A DNA stretch of 64,000 bases from Aliihoeflea sp. 40Bstr573 (GTDB lineage: Bacteria; Pseudomonadota; Alphaproteobacteria; Rhizobiales; Rhizobiaceae): assembly GCF_024105655.1 (NCBI RefSeq), contig NZ_JAAAMH010000011.1:1-64000 (forward strand), in the 5' to 3' direction. The position numbers and the translations under genes were made by a program. Of this stretch, positions 35,553 to 44,652 are shown piece after piece (position 1 is the first letter of the stretch; each line of letters begins with the position of its first letter). The notes beneath the pieces were generated by a model, which did not search any database, was not told the DNA's origin, and saw nothing but the letters and a program-made list of their open reading frames with translations.

Positions 35553-36332
35553 ATGGAATGGCTTACCGGCTACTTCGACTGGGTCAATGACCCCACCGCC
35601 TGGGTCGCACTCGCCACCCTTATCGCCCTGGAAGTCGTGCTCGGCATCGACAACCTGATTTTCATCTCGATCCTCTCCAACAAGCTGCCCGAACATCAGC
35701 GCGAGCGCGCGCGCCGGCTCGGCATCGGCGCCGCGCTCGTCATGCGCCTTCTGCTGCTGGCGACGGTCGCATTCATCGTCCAGTTGACGCAGCCCGTCTT
35801 CACTCTGTTCGGCGAACCGTTCTCCTGGAAGGACATCATCCTCCTGGTCGGCGGCCTCTTCCTCGTCTGGAAGGCGACGAAGGAGATCCACCATACGGTC
35901 GACCCGGTCGACCACAAGGAAGACATGGTCTCCCGCACGGCGACCGTCACCTTGGGCGGCGCCATCCTCCAGATCCTGCTGCTCGACCTCGTCTTCTCGG
36001 TCGATTCGATCATCACCGCCGTCGGCATGACCGAGCATATTGCGATCATGTACATCGCCGTCATCATCACGGTCGCCGTGATGCTGATCGCCGCCACCCC
36101 GCTTGCAAACTTCATCGGCAAGAACCCGACGATCGTGATGCTGGCGCTGGCATTCCTGCTGATGATCGGCATGACGCTGATTGCCGAAGGCATGGGCTTC
36201 CATGTGCCCAAGGGCTACATCTACGCGGCAATGGGCTTCTCGGCCCTGGTCGAGGGTCTGAACATGCTGGCCCGGAGCAGGAAGGCGAAGGCTTCCTCGG
36301 TCGCCGCCGACCCCGCCGCGCCGAAGCACTGA
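35553..36332 (+). CDS. TerC family integral membrane protein
   Basis: A 259-residue inner-membrane protein with seven predicted helices. The two family motifs with acidic residues are present: [17 protein letters not shown] (about 25-41) and [17 protein letters not shown] (about 146-162). TerC proteins were found through tellurite resistance; many function as manganese exporters that metallate secreted enzymes. A manganese-responsive riboswitch (yybP-ykoY type) often precedes such genes, but I see no convincing one in the 104 bases upstream. The Lys/Ala-rich C-terminal tail is cytoplasmic. Confidence 0.92.
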   Translation: MEWLTGYFDWVNDPTAWVALATLIALEVVLGIDNLIFISILSNKLPEHQRERARRLGIGAALVMRLLLLATVAFIVQLTQPVFTLFGEPFSWKDIILLVGGLFLVWKATKEIHHTVDPVDHKEDMVSRTATVTLGGAILQILLLDLVFSVDSIITAVGMTEHIAIMYIAVIITVAVMLIAATPLANFIGKNPTIVMLALAFLLMIGMTLIAEGMGFHVPKGYIYAAMGFSALVEGLNMLARSRKAKASSVAADPAAPKH

Positions 36333-36353
36333 AACAGCGCGCGCCGGCCGTGC

Positions 36354-37145
36354 TCAAACGCCTTCGAGGATGAGCACGGTCGGCCGACGCGGCAGCGAAC
36401 GCCGCGACACCTCGAATGAGCGGCTTTCTCGATACTCCACCTCGAAAGTCTCGCCGAGCATCGCCGAGAAGGTCGCGATCGGCGTCGAGAAGCGATGCAT
36501 CGGCAGGACAATCGAGGATTGCAGCCGCGTTGTGATCTCCGACACGTCACCCAGTGACAGCGTCATGCCCCCGTCAATGGGCACCATCACCACGTCGAGC
36601 CGTCCGATCGCACCGTAATGCTCGGGCGAAAGCGCATGGTGCAGATGGCCCAGATGCCCGATGCACAGCCCCGCCACCTCGAAGATGAAGATCGAATTGC
36701 CGCCCTCTTCGCTCGTGCCCCAGCGCAGGATGTCGGTCGGCACATTTCGGATGTAGACGTCATCGACGACGACTGCATGGCTCGCCGGCCCTTCCTCGCC
36801 CCAGCCGGGCAGGACATGCGCGATGCGCGGATCGGGATTGAGCGTGAAGTGCGTCCCGTGGGCCCGGTTCATGGTCACGACGACGGGCACCGGATCGCCG
36901 CCATAGGCCCCGGAGAAATCCGTCGCGATTCGAACGCCCGCCGGCGTGTCGATCAGATAGGTCGAGTGTCCGGCATAGGTGATGGTGATCGCCTCGTCCT
37001 GCGCCTGCGCCGGCGTGAAGTTCGCATAGACGACGTTCGGCGTCGTCCTCGCAATCGCCAGGCATTGGCTGGGGACGGGCGCGTCCTGCGCCATGGCCGA
37101 AAAGGCCGGCATCGTGAACAGGCAGGCGGCAAGGAGGCGCATCAT
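36354..37145 (-). CDS. Secreted MBL-fold metallo-hydrolase (UlaG/RomA-like)
   Basis: A 263-residue protein with a signal peptide (MMRLLAACLFTMPAFSAMAQ) and a metallo-beta-lactamase-like domain. TITYAGHSTYLIDTPAGVRI opens the fold. The canonical HxHxDH is replaced by TMNRAHGTHF, so only part of the usual first metal site remains. HLGHLHHALSPEH and LPMHRFSTPI supply further histidines. It may bind one metal or have altered chemistry. The ATG at 37145 follows GGAG at eight bases; a TTG two codons earlier is less likely. Substrate unknown; periplasmic. Confidence 0.83.
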   Translation of the reverse strand: MMRLLAACLFTMPAFSAMAQDAPVPSQCLAIARTTPNVVYANFTPAQAQDEAITITYAGHSTYLIDTPAGVRIATDFSGAYGGDPVPVVVTMNRAHGTHFTLNPDPRIAHVLPGWGEEGPASHAVVVDDVYIRNVPTDILRWGTSEEGGNSIFIFEVAGLCIGHLGHLHHALSPEHYGAIGRLDVVMVPIDGGMTLSLGDVSEITTRLQSSIVLPMHRFSTPIATFSAMLGETFEVEYRESRSFEVSRRSLPRRPTVLILEGV

Positions 37146-37298
37146 CGGCAAAACTCCAATCGATTCCTGCCGCAGCGTACCGTCTGAGCACAGCGGGCTG
37201 GGTCACGATTGCGCGAGCCCGGGCTTCTGGACGCCCAAGACCGTTTTCATTATAACCCGGCCAAATTTCCATTCAGCCGAACGATCGACAGGGGTGCC

Positions 37299-38048
37299 AT
37301 GGCCGGCCATTCACAGTTCAAGAACATCATGCACCGCAAGGGCCGCCAGGATGCGGTGCGTTCCAAGATGTTTTCCAAGCTCGCGCGCGAAATCACCGTG
37401 GCCGCCAAGATGGGCGCGCCCGACCCGGCGATGAACCCGCGCCTGCGCCTTGCCGTCCAGAACGCCAAGGCCCAGTCCATGCCGAAGGACAATATCCAGC
37501 GCGCCATCAACAAGGCGGCAGGTGGCGAGGGCGACAATTACGAGGAGGTGCGCTACGAGGGCTATGGACCGGGCGGCGTCGCCGTCATCGTCGAGGCCCT
37601 GACCGACAACCGCAACCGCACCGCCTCCAACGTGCGCGCGGCCTTCACCAAGGCCGGCGGAGCGATGGGCGAAACCGGCTCGGTCGCCTTCATGTTCGAT
37701 CGCGTCGGCGAGATCGTCTACAAGCCCGAAGCCGGCGATGCAGATAAGGTGATGGAAGCGGCGATCGAGGCCGGGGCCGAGGACGTCCAGTCGGACGAGG
37801 ACGGCCACACCATCTATTGCGCCTTCGAGGATATCGGCGACGTCACCTCGGGCCTGGAGGCCGCGCTCGGCGAGGCCGAATCGGTCAAGGCGATCTGGCG
37901 TCCGCAGACCGGCACCCCGGTCGACGAGGAAAAGGCGCAGTCTATCCTGAAGCTCGTCGCCACGCTCGACGACGACGACGACGTCCAGAACGTCTACGCC
38001 AATTTCGAGGTCGACGAGGCCACGATGGCCAAGCTCTCGGCCGCCTGA
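37299..38048 (+). CDS. yebC: YebC/PmpR family regulatory/translation factor
   Basis: A 249-residue protein of the widespread YebC family (also called TACO1-like). [18 protein letters not shown] at the start and [39 protein letters not shown] and [19 protein letters not shown] are diagnostic. Members have been described as transcription regulators and as factors easing ribosome stalling at proline stretches. In rhizobia yebC normally stands next to ruvCAB; here ruvC is about 14.6 kb away. The start follows AGGGGTGCC. The next gene overlaps its stop codon by one base (TGATG). Confidence 0.95.
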   Translation: MAGHSQFKNIMHRKGRQDAVRSKMFSKLAREITVAAKMGAPDPAMNPRLRLAVQNAKAQSMPKDNIQRAINKAAGGEGDNYEEVRYEGYGPGGVAVIVEALTDNRNRTASNVRAAFTKAGGAMGETGSVAFMFDRVGEIVYKPEAGDADKVMEAAIEAGAEDVQSDEDGHTIYCAFEDIGDVTSGLEAALGEAESVKAIWRPQTGTPVDEEKAQSILKLVATLDDDDDVQNVYANFEVDEATMAKLSAA

Positions 38049-38332
38049 TGAGCCAGACGGTCCCTCCCCGCGTCGCGATCACCTACTGCACGCAATGTAG
38101 CTGGCTGCTGCGCGCGGCCTGGATGGCGCAGGAATTGCTCTCCACTTTCGGCCAGGATCTGGCCGAAGTCGCGCTCGTTCCCGGCACCGGCGGCGTATTC
38201 ATCATCAAGGTCGACGGCAAGACGATCTGGGATCGCACGCAAGATGGCGGCTTTCCCGAGGCGAAAGTGCTGAAGCAGCGCGTGCGCGACGTCGTCTGGC
38301 CCGAGCGCGATCTGGGCCATTCGGATCGATAG
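38048..38332 (+). CDS. SelW/SelT/SelH-type (Rdx family) thioredoxin-like protein
   Basis: A 94-residue protein of the Rdx family. The redox motif ITYCTQCSWLLRAAWMAQEL (about 12-31) has CxxC where the eukaryotic selenoproteins have CxxU. The rest, PGTGGVFIIKVDGKTIWDR and GGFPEAKVLKQRVRD, matches bacterial SelW-like proteins. A thiol-redox role is likely; partners are unknown. Its ATG overlaps the yebC stop (TGATG), so it is translated by coupling. A bidirectional terminator follows, shared with convergent rpmE. Confidence 0.92.
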   Translation: MSQTVPPRVAITYCTQCSWLLRAAWMAQELLSTFGQDLAEVALVPGTGGVFIIKVDGKTIWDRTQDGGFPEAKVLKQRVRDVVWPERDLGHSDR

Positions 38333-38392
38333 GCGAGGGTCGAGCCTCGCCTTGCGCTTCGCACGCCATGCGACGCTTCACCTGCGCCCAAC

Positions 38393-38421
38393 AAAAAAAC
38401 CCGCCACGCGGGCGGGTTTTT
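38393..38421. terminator. Bidirectional terminator between SelW-like gene and rpmE
   Basis: AAACCCGCC (38397-38405), loop ACGCG, GGCGGGTTT (38411-38419); the A-run (38393-38399) and T-run (38417-38421) supply a U-tract in both directions. Confidence 0.88.
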
Positions 38422-38445
38422 CGCAGATGGAGTTTCGCCTCCGGC

Positions 38446-38667
38446 TTAGATGCCGAGATTGGCGAACTTGTTCTTGAACTTGGAGACGCGGCCGCCGCGA
38501 TCGAGCATCGACTGGTTGCCGCCGGTCCAGGCCGGATGCGTGCTCGGGTCGATGTCGAGGTTCATCGTGTCGCCTTCCTTGCCCCAGGTGGAGCGCGTCA
38601 GGTACTCGGTGCCATCGGTCATGACGACCTTGATCGTGTGGTAATCGGGGTGGATATCGGCTTTCAT
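38446..38667 (-). CDS. rpmE: 50S ribosomal protein L31
   Basis: A 73-residue ribosomal protein starting [19 protein letters not shown], with [19 protein letters not shown] and [13 protein letters not shown] at its end. It lacks the zinc-binding cysteines (CxxC) of the zinc-dependent L31 form, as usual in alphaproteobacteria. The 13 extra codons open upstream are dropped because homologues begin at this MKADIHP. It has its own promoter in the 200-base divergent gap with the ABC exporter, and the bidirectional terminator follows. Confidence 0.96.
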   Translation of the reverse strand: MKADIHPDYHTIKVVMTDGTEYLTRSTWGKEGDTMNLDIDPSTHPAWTGGNQSMLDRGGRVSKFKNKFANLGI

Positions 38668-38867
38668 CGGTCTTGTCCTAATTCTCGATGGGGAGCACGC
38701 AGCCAATGCCTGCGGCGATTGCGCCCGCTCCGAACACTTGAAGCGGTGACCGTCTGGGTCTACGGCTTCGAAAAACGTCGGCTGGCCTATACAGGAGCCG
38801 AATTTGAATCACAAGAGCGCGCCGGCGAAATCGCAAGGCGCGCCGACCCGAGGAAGCCCAGGCGATC

Positions 38868-40670
38868 ATGAGACCCGCAGACGCTGAAGCCGAAGCCCGA
38901 CGGCGCTCGCTTCGCCCCTTGCGCACCATGCTGCCTTACATGCTGCGCTACCGCGGCAAGGTTTCGGGCGCTCTGTTCTTCCTGTCGCTGGCGGCGCTGA
39001 CCACGCTCACGCTGCCGCTGGCCGTGCGCCGCATGATCGACCACGGCTTCACCGGCTCCAACGACCAGCTCATCACCAACTACTTCTCGATGCTGATCGT
39101 CATCGCGGTGGTGCTGGCCGCCGCCTCCGCCGGGCGCTACTATTTCGTCATCACGCTGGGCGAGCGCGTGGTCGCCGACGTGCGCCGCGACGTCTTCGCC
39201 CATGTGGCACGCCTGTCGCCGGGCTTCTTCGACACGGTGCAGTCGGGTGAGATCATCTCGCGCCTGACCGCCGACACGACGCAGATCAAGTCGGCCATGG
39301 GGGCGACGGCCTCCGTCGCGCTGCGCAACGTCATCCTGGGAACCGGCGCGCTGACGATGATGGTCGTCACCAGCCCCAAGCTTTCCGCCCTCGTCATCGC
39401 CGCGATCCCGCTGATCGTCCTGCCGCTCGTGGCGTTCGGGCGCTCGGTCAGGGCGAAATCGCGCCACGCGCAGGACACGCTCGCAAGCGCCACCGCCTAT
39501 GCAAGCGAGCAGATCGGCTCGGTGCGTACGCTCCAGGCCTTCACCAATGAGGCGTTGGTCACGGGCCACTATTCCAGCGCCGTCGAGGAAGCCTTCGAGG
39601 CCGCGCGGCTCTCCGTCTTCGCCCGGTCCTTTCTCACCTTCTTCGCCATCCTGACGATCTTTTCCTCGATTGTCGGCGTCCTCTGGTTCGGCTCGCGCGA
39701 TGTTCTGACCGGCGAGATGAGCCCGGGCACGCTGTCGCAGTTCCTGCTTTATGCCGTCTTCGCCGCAGGTGCGCTGGGCGCGCTGTCCGAGGTCTGGGGC
39801 GAGCTTTCGCAGGCAGCCGGCGCGGCCGAGCGCCTGACGGAACTCCTCGCCGAAGAACCGCACGTCGCCGAGGCCGCCAACCCCACGCCCCTGCCCGCCC
39901 CGGCGCGCGGCGAGGTCGTCTTCTCAAACGTCTCCTTCGCCTACCCGGTCCGGCCCGGCCAGTCGGCCATCCAGTCGCTCGACTTCACCGTCCAGCCTGG
40001 TGAGACTGTCGCGATCGTCGGCCCGTCCGGCGCCGGCAAGAGCACGATCTTCTCGCTGCTCCTGCGCTTCTACGATCCGTCCGCTGGCGCCATCCGTGTC
40101 GACGGCGTCGACATACGGAAGGCCGCGCTCGACGAGCTGCGCGCGCGCATCGCCATCGTGCCGCAGGACGTGACGATCTTCGCCGCGTCCGCTGCCGAAA
40201 ACATCGGCTTCGGCCGGCCCGGTGCGACCCGCGCCGAGATCGAGGCGGCCACCCGCGATGCCCATGCCGAAACGTTCATCCGCAATCTCGACGCCGGCTT
40301 CGACACCGCACTCGGCGAGCGCGGCGTCACCCTTTCCGGCGGGCAGCGCCAGCGGGTCGCGATCGCCCGCGCGATCCTGCGCGATGCGCCCATCCTGCTC
40401 CTCGATGAAGCCACGTCCGCACTCGACGCCGAAAGCGAGACGCTCGTGCAGGCCGCGCTCGAACGCCTGATGGATGGCCGCACCACCCTCGTCATCGCCC
40501 ACCGTCTGGCAACCGTCCTCAAGGCCGATCGCATCCTCGTCATGGACCAGGGCCGCATCGTCGAGACCGGCACGCATGAAAGCCTGGTGCGCCAGGGGGG
40601 CGTCTATGCCCGCCTCGCCAGCCTCCAGTTCGATGCAGGCGCCGAGGCGTTCAAGAGGGCAGCCGAATAG
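38868..40670 (+). CDS. ABC transporter, fused permease and ATP-binding protein (MsbA-like exporter)
   Basis: A 600-residue half-transporter with one membrane domain of six helices (about 30-320) fused to one ATPase domain (about 350-585). The ATPase has Walker A IVGPSGAGKSTIFSLLLRFY, Q-loop IVPQDVTIF, signature VTLSGGQRQRVAIARAI, Walker B PILLLDEATSALD and the H-loop VIAHRL. It resembles the MsbA/LmrA type that homodimerises and exports lipids or hydrophobic compounds. Substrate cannot be read from sequence. The N-terminus is Arg-rich before the first helix. It is divergent from rpmE. Confidence 0.93.
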   Translation: MRPADAEAEARRRSLRPLRTMLPYMLRYRGKVSGALFFLSLAALTTLTLPLAVRRMIDHGFTGSNDQLITNYFSMLIVIAVVLAAASAGRYYFVITLGERVVADVRRDVFAHVARLSPGFFDTVQSGEIISRLTADTTQIKSAMGATASVALRNVILGTGALTMMVVTSPKLSALVIAAIPLIVLPLVAFGRSVRAKSRHAQDTLASATAYASEQIGSVRTLQAFTNEALVTGHYSSAVEEAFEAARLSVFARSFLTFFAILTIFSSIVGVLWFGSRDVLTGEMSPGTLSQFLLYAVFAAGALGALSEVWGELSQAAGAAERLTELLAEEPHVAEAANPTPLPAPARGEVVFSNVSFAYPVRPGQSAIQSLDFTVQPGETVAIVGPSGAGKSTIFSLLLRFYDPSAGAIRVDGVDIRKAALDELRARIAIVPQDVTIFAASAAENIGFGRPGATRAEIEAATRDAHAETFIRNLDAGFDTALGERGVTLSGGQRQRVAIARAILRDAPILLLDEATSALDAESETLVQAALERLMDGRTTLVIAHRLATVLKADRILVMDQGRIVETGTHESLVRQGGVYARLASLQFDAGAEAFKRAAE

Positions 40671-40743
40671 CCTTCGGTCCTTCGCTGTGGCTCCGGGCGT
40701 TCGTCATCCGAAAGCCAGATCGTCGGCTGACGCGGACCACGCC

Positions 40744-41916
40744 TCACCCCAGCAGATTCCGCGCCGTCCGCATGAATATGCGCGCGCCGATCGGGATCAG
40801 ATCATCCGGGAAATCATAGTCCGGATTGTGCAGTTGCGGATGGTTCTCACCGGCTCCAAGGAACAGCATCGCCGATTTCGCCCGCCGCCCGAAATGGCCG
40901 AAATCCTCGGATGCGCGCATCGGAAGTTCGGCCTCGTCGTGCGAAATGCCCTCAGCGTCCATCGCCGCGCGCAGGTGCGAGACCGCCTCCGGCGCATTGA
41001 GGCTGGCGACGAAAACCTCGTGATAGTCGATCTCGCAGGAAAGCCCCGCGCGCGTCGCGGCGTCCTTGGCCAGCGCCTCGGCCGAGGCGACGAGATCGGC
41101 CATGCGTTCGTCGAGCCTTGTCCGCAAGGTCGCCCAGACCTCGGCACGGCCAGGAGCGATGCCGAACACCGCCTCGCCCATCGACACGTGGGTCACGGTG
41201 ACCATCGCGAAATCGTCTTCACTGAACCGCCCCCCGCCGAGCGCGGTAAGCTTCGGCATCAGTTCGGCGACCGCCTGCATCGGCGAGACGCCCGTCTCGG
41301 GCATCGACGAATGCGCGGTCTTGCCGGTCAGGACGACCCGCATCCCGCGCGAGGCGCAATTGACGACGCCTTCCTTCAGTCGCACATGCCCCAGCGGCGT
41401 GCCGGGGAGGTTGTGCAAGGAGAAGGCGAAGTCGGGCAGGATCGCATCATAGCGCGGGTCGGCGACGACGCCGGCTGCCCCCGCGCCCGTCTCCTCGGCG
41501 GGCTGGAACATCAGCACCACACGGCCCCTTGCCGGCCGCTCGCGCCCGAGCTGGCGCCCGACGGCGACGAGGATGGTCGTATGGCCTTCATGGCCGCACA
41601 TATGCGACTTTCCCGGCACCTTCGAGCGGTGCGGCACGTCGCCCAGTTCCTCGATCGGCAGCGCGTCGGTTTCGGAGCGGAACAGCACGGTCGGTCCCGG
41701 CTTGCCGCTGTCATAGATGACGGCGACGCCGTGCCCGCCGAGCCCGGTCAGGATTTCGTCCGGCTCGGTCGGCGTCAGGAAGGACACGACCTCGCGCGCC
41801 GTTTCTTCCTCCTCGCCCGAGATTTCCGGCTGCTCGTGCAGCTTGCGCCGCCATGCCGTCAGTTCCGCGATGTCGCTGTTGGTCAGTTGCATGAAATTGT
41901 CCCTGCTCGAATTCAT
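40744..41916 (-). CDS. M20 family amidohydrolase (aminoacylase/hippurate hydrolase type)
   Basis: A 390-residue metallo-amidohydrolase. The metal-binding block HMCGHEGHTTILVAVG (about 105-120) includes the conserved Cys-Gly-His-Glu/Asp-Gly-His pattern, FQPAEETGAGA carries the catalytic glutamates, and a dimerisation domain (about 180-290) interrupts the catalytic domain. The closing LPMRASEDFGHFGRR is also conserved. It cleaves N-acyl amino acids or related amides; exact substrate unknown. The ATG at 41916 overlaps the upstream stop (ATGA); an alternative ATG at 41892 has AGCAGGGA in front. Confidence 0.92.
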   Translation of the reverse strand: MNSSRDNFMQLTNSDIAELTAWRRKLHEQPEISGEEEETAREVVSFLTPTEPDEILTGLGGHGVAVIYDSGKPGPTVLFRSETDALPIEELGDVPHRSKVPGKSHMCGHEGHTTILVAVGRQLGRERPARGRVVLMFQPAEETGAGAAGVVADPRYDAILPDFAFSLHNLPGTPLGHVRLKEGVVNCASRGMRVVLTGKTAHSSMPETGVSPMQAVAELMPKLTALGGGRFSEDDFAMVTVTHVSMGEAVFGIAPGRAEVWATLRTRLDERMADLVASAEALAKDAATRAGLSCEIDYHEVFVASLNAPEAVSHLRAAMDAEGISHDEAELPMRASEDFGHFGRRAKSAMLFLGAGENHPQLHNPDYDFPDDLIPIGARIFMRTARNLLG

Positions 41917-43559
41917 TGCGCCGCTGTGCGCCCGGCGACGCGTCCCGAAAAGATGCAGCCACCGAGAAACGTGCCTTCCAGCGCGTTGTAGCCGTGATAG
42001 CCCCCGCCCCCGAACCCCGCCGCCTCGCCGACGGCATAGAGCCCCGCAATCGCCTCGCCCGATCCATCCAGAACGCGCGCGTCGAGATCCGTATGGATGC
42101 CGCCCAGCGTCTTGCGCGTGAGGATGTTGAGCCGCACCGCGATCAGCGGTCCGTTCTTCGCATCGAGGATCTTGTGCGGCTTGGCCGTGCGAATCAGCCT
42201 GTCGCCGAGATAGGCGCGCGCGCCGCGAATGACGGTCACCTGTGTATCCTTGGCAAAGGGGTTGTCGATTTGCCGGTCGCGCGCGGCAATCTGGGCCTCT
42301 AGCCGGTCGTGGTCGATCAGTTCCTCGCCGACGAGCCGGTTCATGCCAGCGACGAGTTCGCCGAGCGAGGAAGAGACGACGAAGTCTTCCCCGTTACGCT
42401 TGAACGCTTCCACCGGCGGCGGCGCGCCCTTGCCGCGCCGGCTCTTGACCACCTGCAGCCATTCGCCGGAGGTCAGGTCCGGGTTCTGCTCCGAGCCCGA
42501 CAGCGCGAATTCCTTCTCGATGATCTTCTGCGTCAGCACGAACCAGGAATGCTCACGCCCGGTCGCGAGAATCCGCTTCAGCGTCGAGAGCGTATCGAAG
42601 CCCGGCATGCAGGGCGCCTCGAGACGCGAGCCGAAAGCGTCGAACCAGAGCGAGGACGGGCCGGGCAGGATGCGGATGCCGTGGTTCGGCCAGATCGGGT
42701 TCCAGTTCTTCAGCCCCTCCGTATAGTGCCACATCCTGTCCTCGTTGATGACCGCCGCGCCAGCCTCGCGCGCAATGCCGATCATCCGTCCGTCCACATG
42801 GTGCGGCACGCCGGCGACCATCGACTTCGGCGCAGGCCCGAGCCGCTCGACCGGCCAATTCTTGCGCACCAGTTCGAAATCGCCCCCGATGCCGCCGGAG
42901 GCGACGATCACCGCGCCGGCCGACAGCTCGAAATCTCCGGTCACCACGCGCGAAGATTTCTCGCCGCGCCCGACTGTCGACGGCGCCAGCACCTCGCCGG
43001 CGACGCCCGTCACCGCGCCATTGATCTTGACCAGGCGGCTCGCACGATGGCGAAATTTCAGAGAAATCCGCCCGGCCGAAACATGCGCGCGCACGCGTCG
43101 TTCGAACGGCGCGACGACGCCCGGTCCTGTTCCCCATGTCAGGTGGAAGCGCGGCACCGAATTGCCATGCCCGGTGGCAAGCGCCCCGCCGCGCTCGGCC
43201 CAACCAACGATGGGAAACCAGCGCATGCCCATTTCACCGAGCCAAGAGCGCATCTCGCCGGCAGCGAAATCGACATAGGCTTCGGCGACCTTTCGCGGCC
43301 AATGATCTTCATCGCGATCGAACGCGGCCGAGCCCATCCAGTCGGACAGGGCAAGTTCGCGGCTGTCGCGAATGCGCATGCGCCGCTGCTCGGGCGTGTC
43401 GACCATGAACAAGCCGCCGAGCGACCAGAAGGCCTGCCCGCCCAGCGAATTCTCGCCCTCCTGGTCGAGGATGACCACGCGTTTTCCGCGATCGCCGAGT
43501 TCGGCCGCCGCGACCAGCCCCGCCAGCCCTTCACCGACGATGATCACGTCGCAATCCAT
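41913..43559 (-). CDS. FAD-binding dehydrogenase (COG3573-type flavoprotein oxidoreductase)
   Basis: A 548-residue flavoprotein of the fumarate-reductase/3-ketosteroid-dehydrogenase superfamily. The FAD motif is DVIIVGEGLAGLVAAAELGD (about 4-23), followed by LGGQAFWSLGGLFMV; the C-terminal GLYAVGEAAGFGGGGYHGYN is the second FAD contact, and RKTLGGIHTDLDARVLD lies just before it. Homologues are annotated as predicted oxidoreductases of unknown substrate. The ATG at 43559 follows GGGAGG at eight bases. It overlaps the amidohydrolase gene by four bases, so the two may act in one catabolic route (inference). Confidence 0.9.
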   Translation of the reverse strand: MDCDVIIVGEGLAGLVAAAELGDRGKRVVILDQEGENSLGGQAFWSLGGLFMVDTPEQRRMRIRDSRELALSDWMGSAAFDRDEDHWPRKVAEAYVDFAAGEMRSWLGEMGMRWFPIVGWAERGGALATGHGNSVPRFHLTWGTGPGVVAPFERRVRAHVSAGRISLKFRHRASRLVKINGAVTGVAGEVLAPSTVGRGEKSSRVVTGDFELSAGAVIVASGGIGGDFELVRKNWPVERLGPAPKSMVAGVPHHVDGRMIGIAREAGAAVINEDRMWHYTEGLKNWNPIWPNHGIRILPGPSSLWFDAFGSRLEAPCMPGFDTLSTLKRILATGREHSWFVLTQKIIEKEFALSGSEQNPDLTSGEWLQVVKSRRGKGAPPPVEAFKRNGEDFVVSSSLGELVAGMNRLVGEELIDHDRLEAQIAARDRQIDNPFAKDTQVTVIRGARAYLGDRLIRTAKPHKILDAKNGPLIAVRLNILTRKTLGGIHTDLDARVLDGSGEAIAGLYAVGEAAGFGGGGYHGYNALEGTFLGGCIFSGRVAGRTAAQ

Positions 43560-43619
43560 GGCATGCCTCCCTTTTGCCAAAGGCAAGCATGACCGCTGCA
43601 ACCGTTCAAGTTGCAGATG

Positions 43620-44651
43620 CTACCTTTCGGTGAGCTTCAGCTCGATGCGGCGGTTGCGGTCGCGCGCCTCCGGCGTGTTCGCCTCGTCGAGCGGCTGGAA
43701 TTCGCCAAAGCCGGCCGCGACCAGCCGTTCGGCGGGCACGCCCTCGCTGACGAGGAACTTGACCACCGAAATCGCCCGCGCGGCCGACAGTTCCCAATTG
43801 TCGCGGAAGCGGCCAGTGCCGGAAAGCGGGATGTTGTCGGTGTGGCCGTCGACGCGCAGCACCCAGTTGATTTCTGGCGGGATTTCGCGCTGCAGGTCGA
43901 GGATCGCATCGGCGAGCTTGGCCATTTCCTCCTGCCCGGCCGGGTTGATCACGTCCGCCCCGGTGGCGAACAGCACCTCCGACTGGAACACGAAACGGTC
44001 GCCGACGATGCGGATGTTCTCGCGGTCCGACAGGATTTCGCGCAGGCGGCCGAAGAAGTCGGAGCGATAGCGGTTCAGTTCCTGCACACGCTGCGCGAGC
44101 GCCACGTTCAGCCGGCGCCCCAGATCGGCGATCTTGGCGTTGGATTCCTGGTCGCGCGCCTCGGAGACGTCGAGCGCGGCTTCGAGCGCACCGATCTGGC
44201 TCCTGAGCGCCGCGATCTGCTGGTTGAGAAGCTCGACCTGGGAGAGCGCGCGCTGAGAAACCTGCCGCTCCTCGTCGAGTTGGCCCGACAGCGAACCGAT
44301 CTGCGCCTCGGCCTGCGCGCCCGCGCCTGATCCCGCATCGAGAAGCTGCTGCAATCGAGAGCGTTCGCTTTCGGCATCGGCCAGCGAGGCCTGCAGCGAG
44401 GACAACGCATCCTCCATGTCCTGGCTGCTCGACTGCTCGAGCGCCAGCAATTGCGTCAGTTCGTTGATTTGTGCATTGAGCCGGATCAGCGCCTGGTCGC
44501 GGCCGCTGATTTCCTGGCTGAGAAGAAACTGCGCCAGCACGAAGACCGACAACAGGAACATGATGGCGAGCAGCAGCGTCGACAGGGCGTCGACGAAGCC
44601 CGGCCAGTAGTCGACGTTGCGCTGGCTGCGCCTGCCGCGCGCGAGCGCCAT
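43620..44651 (-). CDS. OmpA/MotB-type peptidoglycan-binding membrane protein
   Basis: A 343-residue protein with one N-terminal helix (about 20-45, FVDALSTLLLAIMFLLSVFV), a long coiled coil (about 50-195, with repeated QIxxL patterns) and a C-terminal OmpA-like domain. The latter shows FVFQSEVLFATGADVINPAG, VDGHTDNIPLSGTGRFRDNW and EARDRNRRIELKL. The helix resembles MotB/ExbD stator helices but the acidic residue sits in FVDALS. It follows the ExbB/MotA-like gene by one base, so the two probably make a stator-like unit linked to the cell wall. It is not a flagellar cluster, so its job is unknown. Confidence 0.88.
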   Translation of the reverse strand: MALARGRRSQRNVDYWPGFVDALSTLLLAIMFLLSVFVLAQFLLSQEISGRDQALIRLNAQINELTQLLALEQSSSQDMEDALSSLQASLADAESERSRLQQLLDAGSGAGAQAEAQIGSLSGQLDEERQVSQRALSQVELLNQQIAALRSQIGALEAALDVSEARDQESNAKIADLGRRLNVALAQRVQELNRYRSDFFGRLREILSDRENIRIVGDRFVFQSEVLFATGADVINPAGQEEMAKLADAILDLQREIPPEINWVLRVDGHTDNIPLSGTGRFRDNWELSAARAISVVKFLVSEGVPAERLVAAGFGEFQPLDEANTPEARDRNRRIELKLTER

Positions 44652-44652
44652 G

